Below, piece by piece: positions 36,598 through 46,063 of a DNA stretch of 64,000 nucleotides. Below the pieces are notes generated by a model. The model had not been told where the DNA came from. It searched no databases and worked only from the letters and a program-made list of their open reading frames with translations. A program made the position numbers and the translations under genes. The DNA comes from Lachnospiraceae bacterium. GTDB lineage: Bacteria > Bacillota > Clostridia > Lachnospirales > Lachnospiraceae. The DNA is taken from positions 1 through 64,000 of the forward strand of contig JAILHF010000023.1 in the NCBI GenBank assembly GCA_024696005.1. The letters are read 5' to 3'. Every line of letters begins with the position of its first letter. Positions within the stretch are counted from its first letter, which is position 1.

Positions 36598-39488
36598 TCC
36601 ACCTCTCTGAGTTTTAACAGGCGAAGCTCTCCGATCGCGGGCATTGCTGCCGCCTCTCCGGAATCTTCCGCCGTGATCCTTATCTGTGCATGGCTGTTCA
36701 GAAGCCAGCCGGCGCCGCTCCCCAGCGGGATCAGCAGACGTCCCTGCCCGAGATCACAATGCATGCAATGCTCTTCTCCCGCGTCATCCTGCCAGGAGAG
36801 CGTGATCGTCCTTCCCGGATTGCGGTTCTTGCGCATCAGCCGGGCCGCAAAGGGGGTAACATCCTCCTGCACCGCATCGAACAGATGGTCAACAAGAATA
36901 TAATCGTACGTTTCACCGATATCGTCAAGCGCAAGATAAAGGAAGTCCGCATCATCCCCATCGAGGCTCTCCCCGAAGAGGATCTCCGCGCCGTCTGCCC
37001 CCTGCCCGAGAGAATATGCCGCCTGCGCTTCGGTAAAGATCCCGTTCAGGCTCTCCATGGAAAGCCCCCAGGAAGAAGGCGTCAGCCCCAGTTCCCTCTC
37101 TTCGGCCGCGATCCCGGCCGCTTTGTTCCGCTCGCGGGCTTCCTCCGGATCTCCCCCGTGCGGCAGGAATTTCGCCGTTTCCGCATCCCAGGCATATTCC
37201 CCGGAGGCAAGCAGCCAATGATACAGATAATAATACGAAAACGAATCGAGCGCGGATACCCTGGGCCCGTTGCGTCGCAGCAGCTCCACGGTCTCCTGCG
37301 CGGCTCCGTATCCCCGTATCGTCATCATCTCCATGACGGAAGCGCCGCGGATGTTATACAGATAAAAGTAACCGAAATCCCCGAGCCCCAGATAGCTTTC
37401 CGCGGGATCCAGTCCCACCCCGCCGTTATAGCGCGCAAGGAGCTTCGTGTAATCCTCTTCTTTCATGAAGCAGCTTCCGAGTCTGGGACAGGCAGAACTG
37501 TCCGCCGCGATGCGGTCTTCCGGTACCGTATATGCCGCTGCGAGCTTTTCGTCTTCCGCGATGCCGCGGGCGCTTTCTCCCATGACGGCTGCGAGCAGGA
37601 ATACCGCAAAGCCCGAAACGACATAACGCATCGTCCCGCTGCCGCAATAGCGCGCCGCGATCAGCAAAAACATCACAGCCGCGGCAAAGATGACACCGGC
37701 GCTCCTCGCGTAAATGTCAAACACATCCAGACGGACCAGGGTATAACTGAACGATACAAACATGGCGATGCCGACACTGATGCACACTGCCGCTGCTTCC
37801 GCATTCCCGATCAGAAGCTTTCTGCCTTCCACACGGATCTGCCCCAGCTTCATCGCCAGGATCACGGAGACCCAGACCACCGACACCGGGATCAGAAAAC
37901 TGAACAGCATGTAAAGCAGAAGACGCAGCCCGTCCGAGGGAACATAAGATAAGAAGTTATCCGGCATTCCCTGGCCGAAGCGGGCAAGCCCGTCCGCAAA
38001 GATCGTCTGGGCACTCATGGCCAGCATGTGCTTCAGCGTTCCCAGCAAAAGCGGGATGCTGAGGATCGCCGGCAAAAGGCAGCCTGCCCAGCCAAGCCAG
38101 AAAAGCGGCTTTTTGACATCCCGGGACAGTTCCCCCTTCCGCCAGCGCAAAAACTGCAGAACAGCCAACGGAAGAAAAGCCAGGCAGACCGCCGCCCCGA
38201 AGAGCGGGTAGTAAAGCCCGTGCACAAGGCTTGTCAAAAACCAGGCTTTCAGCCACAGGCTCCTGCGCCTGATCAGTGCCGGATGGACCAGAAGCAGCAT
38301 GAAGGGCAGGATCAGTGCGATCCGGTTATAGCGCAGGATCGGGATCAGCAGCGCGAGAAGCAGAAGGTTACCCTCCCGGATCTGCTTCCGGGCCGCCAGG
38401 AGCAGAAGCGCCGCGATCGCAAGATAAAACAGGTTTTCCGTGACATTATAGGCGGCATACTCGCCTTTCCCAAAGAGCGCGAGGAAGGCTCCCTGCACAA
38501 CGGAATACATCCCGGAAACCGGGATATACTCCGAAAAAGGCCTCTGCCCGAGCTCAAAGATCTGGGAAAACGCGATGATGTTCTCAAAAGGATGATGCAT
38601 GTCCGCCGGCACGATCAGGCCGCGGCCCGAATAGGAATTGAAGTTCAGGATGGCAAGAAGCGTCCCGAACGAGACCAGCTCGTCCATGCCGCAGCCGCCC
38701 TTCCGGCTTTTTGCCAGTTTTTTCACGGCAAAAATGAGACAGACGATGATCAGAAGCCAGACCGGAAGAATGATCCTCTTCGTCAGCGGGACCGGTGTTT
38801 CCACTCCGGCGACCCGGTATCCGGCAGCCAGAAAGATCAGGAACGTGAACGGGATCGCCAGCTGCAGATAAGGAAAGACAAGCAGGAAGAAATCCTTTTT
38901 CTTACTCCGGGACATAAGCAGCAAAATGCAGCTTGCGAAAAACGCAAGAAGGGTCAGGCTTTCCTCCCCGATATCCCACCCGCCGCCGAGATACACGTAA
39001 AGGCGGTACAGCCCGCATAAAGCGTACAATCCGGCGATGAAACAGGAAAGCGCGGATGTGGCATATGCCGTTCCGCTGACAGTCAAAAGGATCCAGAAGC
39101 CCGTCATGGCGGTCAGTACCGGGCTGCATTCCCCGTAAACCGCATAGGCCGTGCCTCCGGAGATCAAAAGCAGCAGTCCGATCAGCCCCATCGAGCGGGT
39201 GCCGTCCGCGGCTGTCTCCGTCCGGTGCGTCCGGTTATGAAAAAGGAAGAAAACGATCGCGGAGAGCGATCCGAGAGCGGAAAGCAGATAGACCATATCC
39301 CGTTCCGCCGATTTGTTGCTGCCTTCCGTCGAAGTCAGCTCCTGTACCACATCCGTAAAGACCTGGGGCGTGTTGCCGAAATGCGCGAGCCAGAGATAGA
39401 TGAACAGCCCGCCGAAGAGGAAAAGAAGGGTCAGAAACAAAGCCTGTCCGTTCCCCATAGTTTTTTGCTGCTGCTTCTGCAAGTTCAT
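36594..39488 (-). CDS. Very large polytopic membrane protein, GT-C-like
   Basis: 964 aa. At least 16 hydrophobic helices lie between 15 and about 640. An extracellular region of about 320 residues follows, with beta-rich segments and an APHGGDPEE-like acidic stretch. Not recognised by family. Its size and architecture resemble oligosaccharyl- or arabinosyl-type GT-C transferases and O-antigen ligases. GGAGG lies just four bases before the ATG, which may limit translation. First gene of the nine-gene glycan operon. Confidence 0.55.
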   Translation of the reverse strand: MNLQKQQQKTMGNGQALFLTLLFLFGGLFIYLWLAHFGNTPQVFTDVVQELTSTEGSNKSAERDMVYLLSALGSLSAIVFFLFHNRTHRTETAADGTRSMGLIGLLLLISGGTAYAVYGECSPVLTAMTGFWILLTVSGTAYATSALSCFIAGLYALCGLYRLYVYLGGGWDIGEESLTLLAFFASCILLLMSRSKKKDFFLLVFPYLQLAIPFTFLIFLAAGYRVAGVETPVPLTKRIILPVWLLIIVCLIFAVKKLAKSRKGGCGMDELVSFGTLLAILNFNSYSGRGLIVPADMHHPFENIIAFSQIFELGQRPFSEYIPVSGMYSVVQGAFLALFGKGEYAAYNVTENLFYLAIAALLLLAARKQIREGNLLLLALLIPILRYNRIALILPFMLLLVHPALIRRRSLWLKAWFLTSLVHGLYYPLFGAAVCLAFLPLAVLQFLRWRKGELSRDVKKPLFWLGWAGCLLPAILSIPLLLGTLKHMLAMSAQTIFADGLARFGQGMPDNFLSYVPSDGLRLLLYMLFSFLIPVSVVWVSVILAMKLGQIRVEGRKLLIGNAEAAAVCISVGIAMFVSFSYTLVRLDVFDIYARSAGVIFAAAVMFLLIAARYCGSGTMRYVVSGFAVFLLAAVMGESARGIAEDEKLAAAYTVPEDRIAADSSACPRLGSCFMKEEDYTKLLARYNGGVGLDPAESYLGLGDFGYFYLYNIRGASVMEMMTIRGYGAAQETVELLRRNGPRVSALDSFSYYYLYHWLLASGEYAWDAETAKFLPHGGDPEEARERNKAAGIAAEERELGLTPSSWGLSMESLNGIFTEAQAAYSLGQGADGAEILFGESLDGDDADFLYLALDDIGETYDYILVDHLFDAVQEDVTPFAARLMRKNRNPGRTITLSWQDDAGEEHCMHCDLGQGRLLIPLGSGAGWLLNSHAQIRITAEDSGEAAAMPAIGELRLLKLREVE

Positions 39489-39562
39489 CCTCCTCCGCAG
39501 GGACCGCCCGAAGCTGACCGGCGGCCGCGCTCCTTTATCTATCCCGGCTATCCGTTTGCACT

Positions 39563-39591
39563 ACTGTAGCACAAAAGGGGCCGTTTTTCAA
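39563..39591 (-). promoter_or_regulatory. Promoter of the nine-gene glycan operon
   Basis: Minus-strand TTGAAA (39591-39586), 17 bases, TACAGT (39568-39563), about 75 bases before the first ATG. No terminator separates it from the GH43 gene upstream. Confidence 0.55.
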
Positions 39592-39628
39592 GGAAACGCA
39601 AGCCGCCGGGCCGTCAAGCTCCCTCCCG

Positions 39629-40552
39629 TCAGATTCCCTCGATCCCTTCGCATTTCGGGACCGTATCGATGGAGCCGTCTTCATTATAATGAAATTCCGC
39701 CACGCAGACACTGCGGTGGAAAAGGCTTCCTCCGGGCAGCTCCGCGGTATGATAAAAGAGATAGGAATGTCCCTTGAAGTCGGCGATCCCGGGATGATTC
39801 GTAAAGCATCCGCCCTCCTCGGTCATCAACACGCCGCCGTATTTCCAGGGACCGGTCGGCGATTTCGAAGTCGAATACGCAAGATGCTCCTGATGCACGT
39901 TCTCGGCAAATGCCGCAAACACCATGTAGTAAAGCCCGTTTCTCTTATAGAACCAGGGTCCTTCTCCGTAGGAGGTGCCGGTATCGTGGCTCCCCTTCGC
40001 GAAAGACTCTTCGGTCATGGGCACCTTCACGATGCCGGTCTTTTCGTCATAAGAGATCATGTCCTCGTTCAGAAGGACATAGCGCAGCTCGGGATTCCCG
40101 AAATAAAGATAGGCCTGTCCGTCATCATCGATAAAGACCGTCGGGTCGATGTCGTTCCAGTCCCCTTCATCGATCAGCGGATGCCCCAGATCCTTGAACG
40201 GCCCTTCCGGCCTGTCCGAAACACCGACCGCTATGGCCATGCCGCCGTCCTTTTTGTGCACGGGGCAGTAGAGATAAAACTTTTCGTTCCGCTCTGCCGC
40301 CTGCGGTGCCCAGGCCCGGTCGTCCGCCCATTCGATGTCATCCAGGGAAAAGATCCTGCCGTGATCGGTCCAGTTCACCATGTCCCTGGTCGAAAAGCAG
40401 CGCCAGTCAAACATGGTGTAGAAATCCTTTATCAGCTCATCCTCATCGTGCGTCGTGTACAGGTACAGCGTATCCCCGCTGACCATCGGCGCCGGGTCGG
40501 CCGTATAGATCGAGCGGATGATGGGGTTTTTGCAGAAATTCTTCCGTTCCAT
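39629..40552 (-). CDS. Glycoside hydrolase family 43 enzyme
   Basis: 307 aa five-bladed propeller hydrolase, cytoplasmic (no signal peptide). The catalytic base Asp is in IYTADPAPM near residue 19, a second acidic residue in NDIDPTVFIDDDG near 136, and the general acid Glu in TSYGEGPWFYKR near 198. Likely arabinofuranosidase or xylosidase on short oligosaccharides. CAAAGGAGG precedes the ATG. It stands between the glycan operon and the kinase island. Confidence 0.87.
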   Translation of the reverse strand: MERKNFCKNPIIRSIYTADPAPMVSGDTLYLYTTHDEDELIKDFYTMFDWRCFSTRDMVNWTDHGRIFSLDDIEWADDRAWAPQAAERNEKFYLYCPVHKKDGGMAIAVGVSDRPEGPFKDLGHPLIDEGDWNDIDPTVFIDDDGQAYLYFGNPELRYVLLNEDMISYDEKTGIVKVPMTEESFAKGSHDTGTSYGEGPWFYKRNGLYYMVFAAFAENVHQEHLAYSTSKSPTGPWKYGGVLMTEEGGCFTNHPGIADFKGHSYLFYHTAELPGGSLFHRSVCVAEFHYNEDGSIDTVPKCEGIEGI

Positions 40553-40612
40553 CGCAAATGTTCCTCCTTTGCACAGAAATCTCCCGTGACATTAACGCAT
40601 CCAGTATAACAC

Positions 40613-40633
40613 AAAAAAAGAAAGACCGCTCTC
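40613..40633 (-). terminator. Weak terminator at the end of the kinase island
   Basis: On the minus strand GAGAG, loop CGGT, CTTTC, then seven T. The five-pair stem includes the stop codon of the kinase gene. Confidence 0.5.
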
Positions 40634-41507
40634 AAAATTCGATCTCGATGACGATCTTTCCATCTCTGTATTCGGCATTCAGCGCGCAGCCCATCCGTTC
40701 GCAAAAGAGCTTTACAATGGAAAGCCCAAGGCCGGTCGAATGATTTCTCGCATTATCCACGGTATAAAAGCGGTCAAACAGGCGGTTGACCTCGATCGTG
40801 GAAAGCTCGGCGGCACTGTTGGCCACCCGCAGCTTCCCGCTTGCGTCGAGCGAGATCTCCAGGTCGCCGTCACTGTATTTCAGGGCATTGCTCAGAAGAT
40901 TGGACAGGATGCGCTCCACGTAGGACTGCACCAGATTGCGCCGGATCTCCTTTTCGGTAATGTCCACTACCGGCTCGATCCCCTTTTCGGAAAAGGCCGG
41001 ATAGTGATCCATGATGGCATTTTCCAGGAGCATGTTGATGCAGAGTTCCTGTTTTTCCTCCTTTACCCCTCCTCCCGACAGGAGGGCGTATTCAAACAAT
41101 TCCTCCGTAAGCTTTTTCATATGGGCCGCCCGTTCCCCGATCACGGACAGATAGCGTTCCATTTCGGGAGACTTCTCCAGCTTCTCCCCCAGTTCCACAT
41201 AACCGCAGATCGCCGTAAGCGGCGTGCGGAGATCGTGGGCGATGTTCGTGATCGCCGTTTTGATCTCGGCATCCCCGAGTTCATAGCGATGAAAGGCATC
41301 CCGCAGACTGACCAGCGTCTCGTTCATGAGCGTCGCCAGCCTCCTTATCTCCCGGTCCCTGCTTATGCTGCCCAAAAGCCGGTTGCTGTGCAGCTCTTTC
41401 CTCTCCGCGAAGTCATTCCCCAGATCCCTGACCGCCGTTCGCAGCACCACCAGCTTGATGATCAGGAAAAGGTTAACGGCCAGGCTCAGGATCAGGGCAT
41501 ACTTCAT
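40632..41507 (-). CDS. Sensor histidine kinase (short, one membrane helix)
   Basis: 291 aa. One N-terminal helix (about 3-22) is followed by a linker and the HisKA motif NIAHDLRTPL, with the phospho-acceptor His near residue 90. The ATPase domain has SNLLSNALKYS (N box) and STGLGLSIVK (G box). There is essentially no extracellular sensor, as in intramembrane-sensing kinases of lantibiotic and bacitracin resistance systems. Its partner is most likely the regulator at 45374, at the other end of the same ABC unit. Confidence 0.87.
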   Translation of the reverse strand: MKYALILSLAVNLFLIIKLVVLRTAVRDLGNDFAERKELHSNRLLGSISRDREIRRLATLMNETLVSLRDAFHRYELGDAEIKTAITNIAHDLRTPLTAICGYVELGEKLEKSPEMERYLSVIGERAAHMKKLTEELFEYALLSGGGVKEEKQELCINMLLENAIMDHYPAFSEKGIEPVVDITEKEIRRNLVQSYVERILSNLLSNALKYSDGDLEISLDASGKLRVANSAAELSTIEVNRLFDRFYTVDNARNHSTGLGLSIVKLFCERMGCALNAEYRDGKIVIEIEF

Positions 41508-41528
41508 GGGAAAACTCCTTGTTTTTCG

Positions 41529-42812
41529 TCAGTAATGGATGGGATCGATCGGCGTGGTGCTGAAATAGTACACGACCGCATCATAGCGATCGGCGGGCAC
41601 GCATTTCAGGCGATAACTCTTGCCGATATCACTCAGAATATTATACCCCTCTCCGACCAGTCCGGTAAAGAGCGGACTGTGAATGGTGCGGTAAAGCTCA
41701 GGCTCATCTTCCCCTACCTTCGAAAAGTCCAGGCAGTACTGCCCGCCCTCAAAAAAGGAGGCCTGATAGGCCAGCGGGTCGTTGCTGCAATAGAAATGGT
41801 CCGCCCTCTCGTATTCCTCATCGTATGTCCCGGCGGTATGGATGTTCACGCAGGTGTTGTAAAACTCACTGCCGATGCAGTAGTAGCTTCCGTCAAAGAT
41901 CCTGTCGATCTCTCCTCCCATCGCCAGGGGCCCCTCTTCGAAGCCCTGCATGGAGGAACCCTTCATCACATGGCCGTTATGCGCGGTGATCAGGATCTGC
42001 GAGTATCCCCTTTTTTCTTCCGCCTCCGAAAAACGCTTCAGGTTTTCCGCCATGCATCTGTCACGGTAAGCAGCGTAGCTTCCCGGTTCTTCCTCATAGA
42101 GGGGCGCATCGATCCCCTGCAGCACCACTCCCGAAAGAATGGACAGTTCATTTGCTCCCACGCCTTCCTCTCCCGAAAAGCGCTCGCGCAGCCTTTCAAA
42201 GAATGCCCGCTCAAGTTCCCGCACGCCCTCCTCTTCGACATCGATGGCCAGAAGCGTTTCCCGCTCTTCCTCCGAAAACACGGCGGGATCTTTCCGGCAC
42301 AGCTGCTGCATGTATTCGACGGCGAAAATGCCGCCCTGCATGTCCACTCCGTAAAACATCAGGGATTCCTCATAGGGAACGCTTTGGTTATAGCTGCGCA
42401 TCCAGCTGAGAAGCTCCGCGATCTCCTCTGTATCATAAAGAGGATAGCTCTGTTTTCCCAAAAGGGCGATCAGATCGCTCTCCGGATCATGGATGGCAGC
42501 GTTGATCATGGCGCCTTCCCCCGCCGAGATCTCAAATGCGATCGAGCGTCCGTCCCCTTCGTTTACAAGCTTTTCCAGTATCTGCCTTTTCAGGATCTGA
42601 AACTCCCGGTTTCCGTGGGTCGCTTCTCCGATCCCCACCACTCTGACATCCGCGGGAATGCGAAACTCCGCAAGACTTTCCGCAACATCTTCGATCCCGT
42701 CGATCTTCTTTTTCTCCGATAAGATCACGCCGCTGCGCGCCAGTATCAGAAAAGCGAAGTAGATCAGGGATAGCGATACGATGATCCGCCATATTTTTGC
42801 AAACTTCTTCAT
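41529..42812 (-). CDS. Membrane-anchored erythromycin-esterase-like protein
   Basis: 427 aa. A signal-anchor helix (about 8-28) is followed by an Ere-type domain facing outside. Family residues are present: GEATHGNREFQ (E63, H66), the Glu in IAFEISAGEG (E94), the FYGVDMQG motif and LITAHNGHVMKGS. Ere enzymes use His and Glu residues to hydrolyse macrolide lactones. The anchor and the ABC/two-component setting suggest a different target such as a cyclic peptide or depsipeptide (inference). Confidence 0.8.
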   Translation of the reverse strand: MKKFAKIWRIIVSLSLIYFAFLILARSGVILSEKKKIDGIEDVAESLAEFRIPADVRVVGIGEATHGNREFQILKRQILEKLVNEGDGRSIAFEISAGEGAMINAAIHDPESDLIALLGKQSYPLYDTEEIAELLSWMRSYNQSVPYEESLMFYGVDMQGGIFAVEYMQQLCRKDPAVFSEEERETLLAIDVEEEGVRELERAFFERLRERFSGEEGVGANELSILSGVVLQGIDAPLYEEEPGSYAAYRDRCMAENLKRFSEAEEKRGYSQILITAHNGHVMKGSSMQGFEEGPLAMGGEIDRIFDGSYYCIGSEFYNTCVNIHTAGTYDEEYERADHFYCSNDPLAYQASFFEGGQYCLDFSKVGEDEPELYRTIHSPLFTGLVGEGYNILSDIGKSYRLKCVPADRYDAVVYYFSTTPIDPIHY

Positions 42813-42831
42813 GTCCTCTCTTATCCTTTCC

Positions 42832-43581
42832 TTATACTTCCTCGCGCAGATTCAGCCGCAGGGTCCCGGCAAACAGCACCAGCGCACTGCCGCCCACCGA
42901 AAGAAGGAGCTGCGCGGCCGTCCCGGGATTCGCATAATCATCCGAAAAGCCGGTGTTGCTGAACCATTGCCCGAAGGGACTCAGATTATAGATCAGCGCC
43001 GTGACATTTCTTGCCTCGATGTTCCCGGCATTATCAAAGGCCATCAGGATCGCGTTTCCGAACATCGTCATGCCGAACGCCGCCTGAAAGAGCATCGTTA
43101 TGACAACTGCCACCACGATGACGTTCTTTACCCGGAAGGAGATAAAGCAAAGAACGGTGAGATAAAAGAGGAATGCGACAAATACCGTGAGAATGGGGAT
43201 CCCGTATCTGCCGAATGGATCTGCTCCCCCCAGGATCCCGCCGATCAGGTAGGCCAGCGTCATCAGAAACAGCAGGCTCGCGTGGCTGAGATAATACGCC
43301 CCGAAGATCTGCTTCTGGGTATAGCCGATGATCATCTTGTTCCGAAGCACCCCATCCTTATATTCGGGGCTTATGGAATAAGGAACAAAGATCGAGAAAA
43401 ACACGCACATGGCGATGCTGACAAAAAACATGCGCCGGGAACTGTCGGCCTCTGACAGAAACGATATCCGCATCCATCCCGAACTCACCGCAAAGGTCAC
43501 CACCAGCGCGATCACACAGCCGCCGATAAAAAAGATGTTTGTCAATAATCTTGCCATGCAGGCTTTATATAAACGTAACAT
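42832..43581 (-). CDS. ABC-2 type permease subunit (lantibiotic-immunity-like)
   Basis: 249 aa with six hydrophobic helices and a short first cytoplasmic loop. Size and pattern fit MutE/EpiE or MutG/EpiG permeases of peptide-antibiotic immunity transporters. It pairs with the next permease and the ATPase at 44363. Twenty bases separate it from the esterase-like gene. Confidence 0.75.
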   Translation of the reverse strand: MLRLYKACMARLLTNIFFIGGCVIALVVTFAVSSGWMRISFLSEADSSRRMFFVSIAMCVFFSIFVPYSISPEYKDGVLRNKMIIGYTQKQIFGAYYLSHASLLFLMTLAYLIGGILGGADPFGRYGIPILTVFVAFLFYLTVLCFISFRVKNVIVVAVVITMLFQAAFGMTMFGNAILMAFDNAGNIEARNVTALIYNLSPFGQWFSNTGFSDDYANPGTAAQLLLSVGGSALVLFAGTLRLNLREEV

Positions 43582-43602
43582 TTTTACCTCCTTACTTTAC
43601 GC

Positions 43603-44370
43603 TCACGCGATCTCTTTTTTCCGAAAGATCAGTATTCCGGCCAGCGTGGATAACAGGATCAATCCGCACACGCCGGCCAGATAGACCCAGGTCTCGTGAT
43701 GCGGCCGCATCTTCAGATAGGAATAGGGAACGAAACGGTCATAAAAGCGGTACAGGAAAAGCTTCGCTCCGGAAAGCACGCACTTCCCCGCCGTGGGATA
43801 AAGCTTCTCGTTTACCTCCAGGCTGAAAATGTGCGCCGCCAGCGAGATCACCAGACCGATCGCATAAGAGCTCTTTTTGCCGCCCAGGACCATGACCAGC
43901 GCCGTTGAAAACACCCCGATCGACATGAGCGCCAGGGTATCGATCAGCCACATATCCGCCAGTTCCGCGATCGTCATGGTATAAAGCCCGCCCTTCGTAA
44001 GGACCAGGGCCAGGATGCCGGACTCCGCAAAAGCCGCCGCACTGATCAGAACCGCCTGCAGAGCCCCCACGATCTCGGCCGAAACAAACACCGTCGCCCT
44101 TCCGCTCCCCAGGATCAGCTTGTTTCTTATGCAGCCGTCCGAAAAATCCCCGATGGACGTAAACAGCGTGGATGCCGTCACGGCAAGGGCCGCATAGGAG
44201 GAGTAAAGCATTATGATATCGTCCGCCGTGACAGCGAAACCCATGTAATGGCCGATGATCTTCAACAGGATGGAGTACAGGACCAGATAGGTGCTCACGG
44301 CCAGGATGACCTGACGCATGCCCTTTTGGTAAAGCATCATTCTGGCATCCGCATAAAGAACCTTAAGCAT
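43603..44370 (-). CDS. ABC-2 type permease subunit, second
   Basis: 255 aa, six hydrophobic helices, with FTSIGDFSDGCIRNKLILG near 60-80. The preceding permease has a matching ISPEYKDGVLRNKMIIG, so the two are distant paralogues that probably form a heterodimer. Overlaps the ATPase gene by eight bases. Confidence 0.77.
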   Translation of the reverse strand: MLKVLYADARMMLYQKGMRQVILAVSTYLVLYSILLKIIGHYMGFAVTADDIIMLYSSYAALAVTASTLFTSIGDFSDGCIRNKLILGSGRATVFVSAEIVGALQAVLISAAAFAESGILALVLTKGGLYTMTIAELADMWLIDTLALMSIGVFSTALVMVLGGKKSSYAIGLVISLAAHIFSLEVNEKLYPTAGKCVLSGAKLFLYRFYDRFVPYSYLKMRPHHETWVYLAGVCGLILLSTLAGILIFRKKEIA

Positions 44371-45277
44371 CCCCGTTTCCTCCCAGCAAAGACAGATAAA
44401 ACGCTTCCAGGCTTTCCTCTTTTTCTTCCATCGTCAGGATCGAGCAGCCGGCCTTTTCAAAATCCTTCGCGATCTCCGAGATGATCAGCTCCGCATACAC
44501 ATCCGCCCTGTTGTCATCCAGGATCTTGTATTCGATCCCTTTCTCATCAAAGATCCTTGCCATCTTTCCGGTATCGCTCACCTTCATGCGAACGGCTTTG
44601 CGACATTCCTTCCGCAGTTCCTCGGCACTCATCTGCCGGACCAGATGTCCCTGATCGATAAAACCGTAGTGCGTAGCCATGCGGGCCAGTTCATCCAGGA
44701 TATGGCTGGAGATCAGGAAGGTGATGCCCTTTTCCCGGTTCAGCTTAAGGATCAGCTCGCGGATCTCGATGATGCCCTGGGGATCCAGTCCGTTGGTCGG
44801 CTCATCCAGGATGACAAAATCCGGATCCCCGCACAGCGCCACCGCAAGTCCCAGGCGCTGCCGCATGCCCAGCGAGAATTTGCCGGCCTTCTTTTTCCCC
44901 GTATCGGAAAGCCCGACCAGCCTGAGCAGTTCGTCGACGCAGTCAAAATCAGGCAGTCCCAGAAGCAGGCACTGCTGGATCAGGTTCGATCTGGCCGTCA
45001 TGTCCTTATAAATGGCCGGGCTCTCCACGACCGCTCCGAGCCTGCGTCTTACCCTCCTGATCCCGGCATCCCTGTAGGAACAGCCCATCAGCTCATAGCT
45101 GCCGCCCGTGGGCTGCTGCAGGCCGCAAAGGCAGCGGATCAGCGTTGTCTTTCCGGCACCGTTCTTTCCGACGAACCCATAGATTGCCCCTTTGGGGATC
45201 TCCATGTTCAGATCCCTGAGTGCCGTAAAAGACCCGTATTTTTTCTCAAGCCCTCTGCATTCGAAAACAGTTTCCAT
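44363..45277 (-). CDS. ABC transporter ATPase, BcrA/lantibiotic-immunity type
   Basis: 304 aa. Walker A GKNGAGKT near 37-44, signature FSLGMRQRLGLA near 135 (the LGM variant of bacitracin and lantibiotic exporters), Walker B FVILDEPTNGLD near 157, and the switch His in LISSHIL. A C-terminal tail of about 90 residues follows. AGAGGAG favours the ATG at 45277; ATGs at 45280 and 45298 are also in frame. Confidence 0.9.
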   Translation of the reverse strand: METVFECRGLEKKYGSFTALRDLNMEIPKGAIYGFVGKNGAGKTTLIRCLCGLQQPTGGSYELMGCSYRDAGIRRVRRRLGAVVESPAIYKDMTARSNLIQQCLLLGLPDFDCVDELLRLVGLSDTGKKKAGKFSLGMRQRLGLAVALCGDPDFVILDEPTNGLDPQGIIEIRELILKLNREKGITFLISSHILDELARMATHYGFIDQGHLVRQMSAEELRKECRKAVRMKVSDTGKMARIFDEKGIEYKILDDNRADVYAELIISEIAKDFEKAGCSILTMEEKEESLEAFYLSLLGGNGDA

Positions 45278-45322
45278 CATGATCTCCTCTCCGTTCATGG
45301 CTTGCTTTTGTTTTGCAAAAAA

Positions 45323-45376
45323 AGAATACCTCTCTCCGGTCAAGAAAGAGGTAAGAGAAATGTCAGGATTTTGTCA
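45323..45376 (-). promoter_or_regulatory. Candidate regulated promoter with spa-box-like repeats
   Basis: On the minus strand two TGACA copies (45376-45372 and 45365-45361) start 11 bases apart, the geometry of OmpR-family boxes such as the SpaR box. A TATTCT (45328-45323) would be the -10, with no good -35. The boxes would sit near -45 and -56. The upstream box overlaps the stop codon of the regulator gene. Confidence 0.5.
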
Positions 45377-46063
45377 AGATTCCACGTAGCGGAACCCGAC
45401 TCCGTAGATCGCCTCGATATGATCGATGCCGTCCAGCTCCTGGATCTTTTTCCGGATGTTGCTGATGTGCTGCCGCAGGGACCTTTCGGTACAGTCTGGC
45501 GTATCCGCGCTGATCCGGTCCAAAATGGTGCTTCGCCCCAGGGGACGCCCGGAATTCAGCATCAGAAGATGCAGGATCGCCGCCTCGGTCCGTGTCAGGT
45601 TTGTGCTCTCCCCTTTCGCGGACACCGTCAGAAGTGCGGTATCCAGTTCCACATCCCCTGCCCGGATCACATCCTTCTGCCCCGGCTCTTCCCGGCCTTC
45701 CGCTGCCCCCGAGAGTCTGAGCAGTGCCGAGATCCTTGCCAAAAGCTCCGAAACCACAAAGGGTTTGGTGACATAATCGCTGGCTCCTTCGTATAGCAGC
45801 CTGACCTTATTATCGATATCCGTTTTCGCACTCATGATGATGGTAAGGATCCCGTTCAGCTTCGGCAGCAGTTCCTCCCCGGAGATCCCCGGAAGCATCA
45901 GATCCAGAAGGACCAGATCCGGCGTCTCTTTTTCCAGAAGCATCAGGGCTTCCGTCCCGGAGTAAGCCCGGGATACCAGGTAACCCTCCGGCTTCAGGGC
46001 ATCCGCAAGCAGGTCCCCGATGTTCACATCATCCTCTATGATCATGATCCTGTATGATCTCAT
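45374..46063 (-). CDS. OmpR-family response regulator (second system)
   Basis: 229 aa. Receiver domain with acidic pair EDD (10-12), phospho-acceptor Asp in LVLLDLMLPG near 53, and Lys in VTKPF near 103. A winged-helix DNA-binding domain follows, ending in YGVGFRYVES. It overlaps the kinase gene at 46060 by four bases, yet functionally belongs with the ABC unit downstream and the short kinase at 40632. Confidence 0.92.
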   Translation of the reverse strand: MRSYRIMIIEDDVNIGDLLADALKPEGYLVSRAYSGTEALMLLEKETPDLVLLDLMLPGISGEELLPKLNGILTIIMSAKTDIDNKVRLLYEGASDYVTKPFVVSELLARISALLRLSGAAEGREEPGQKDVIRAGDVELDTALLTVSAKGESTNLTRTEAAILHLLMLNSGRPLGRSTILDRISADTPDCTERSLRQHISNIRKKIQELDGIDHIEAIYGVGFRYVES

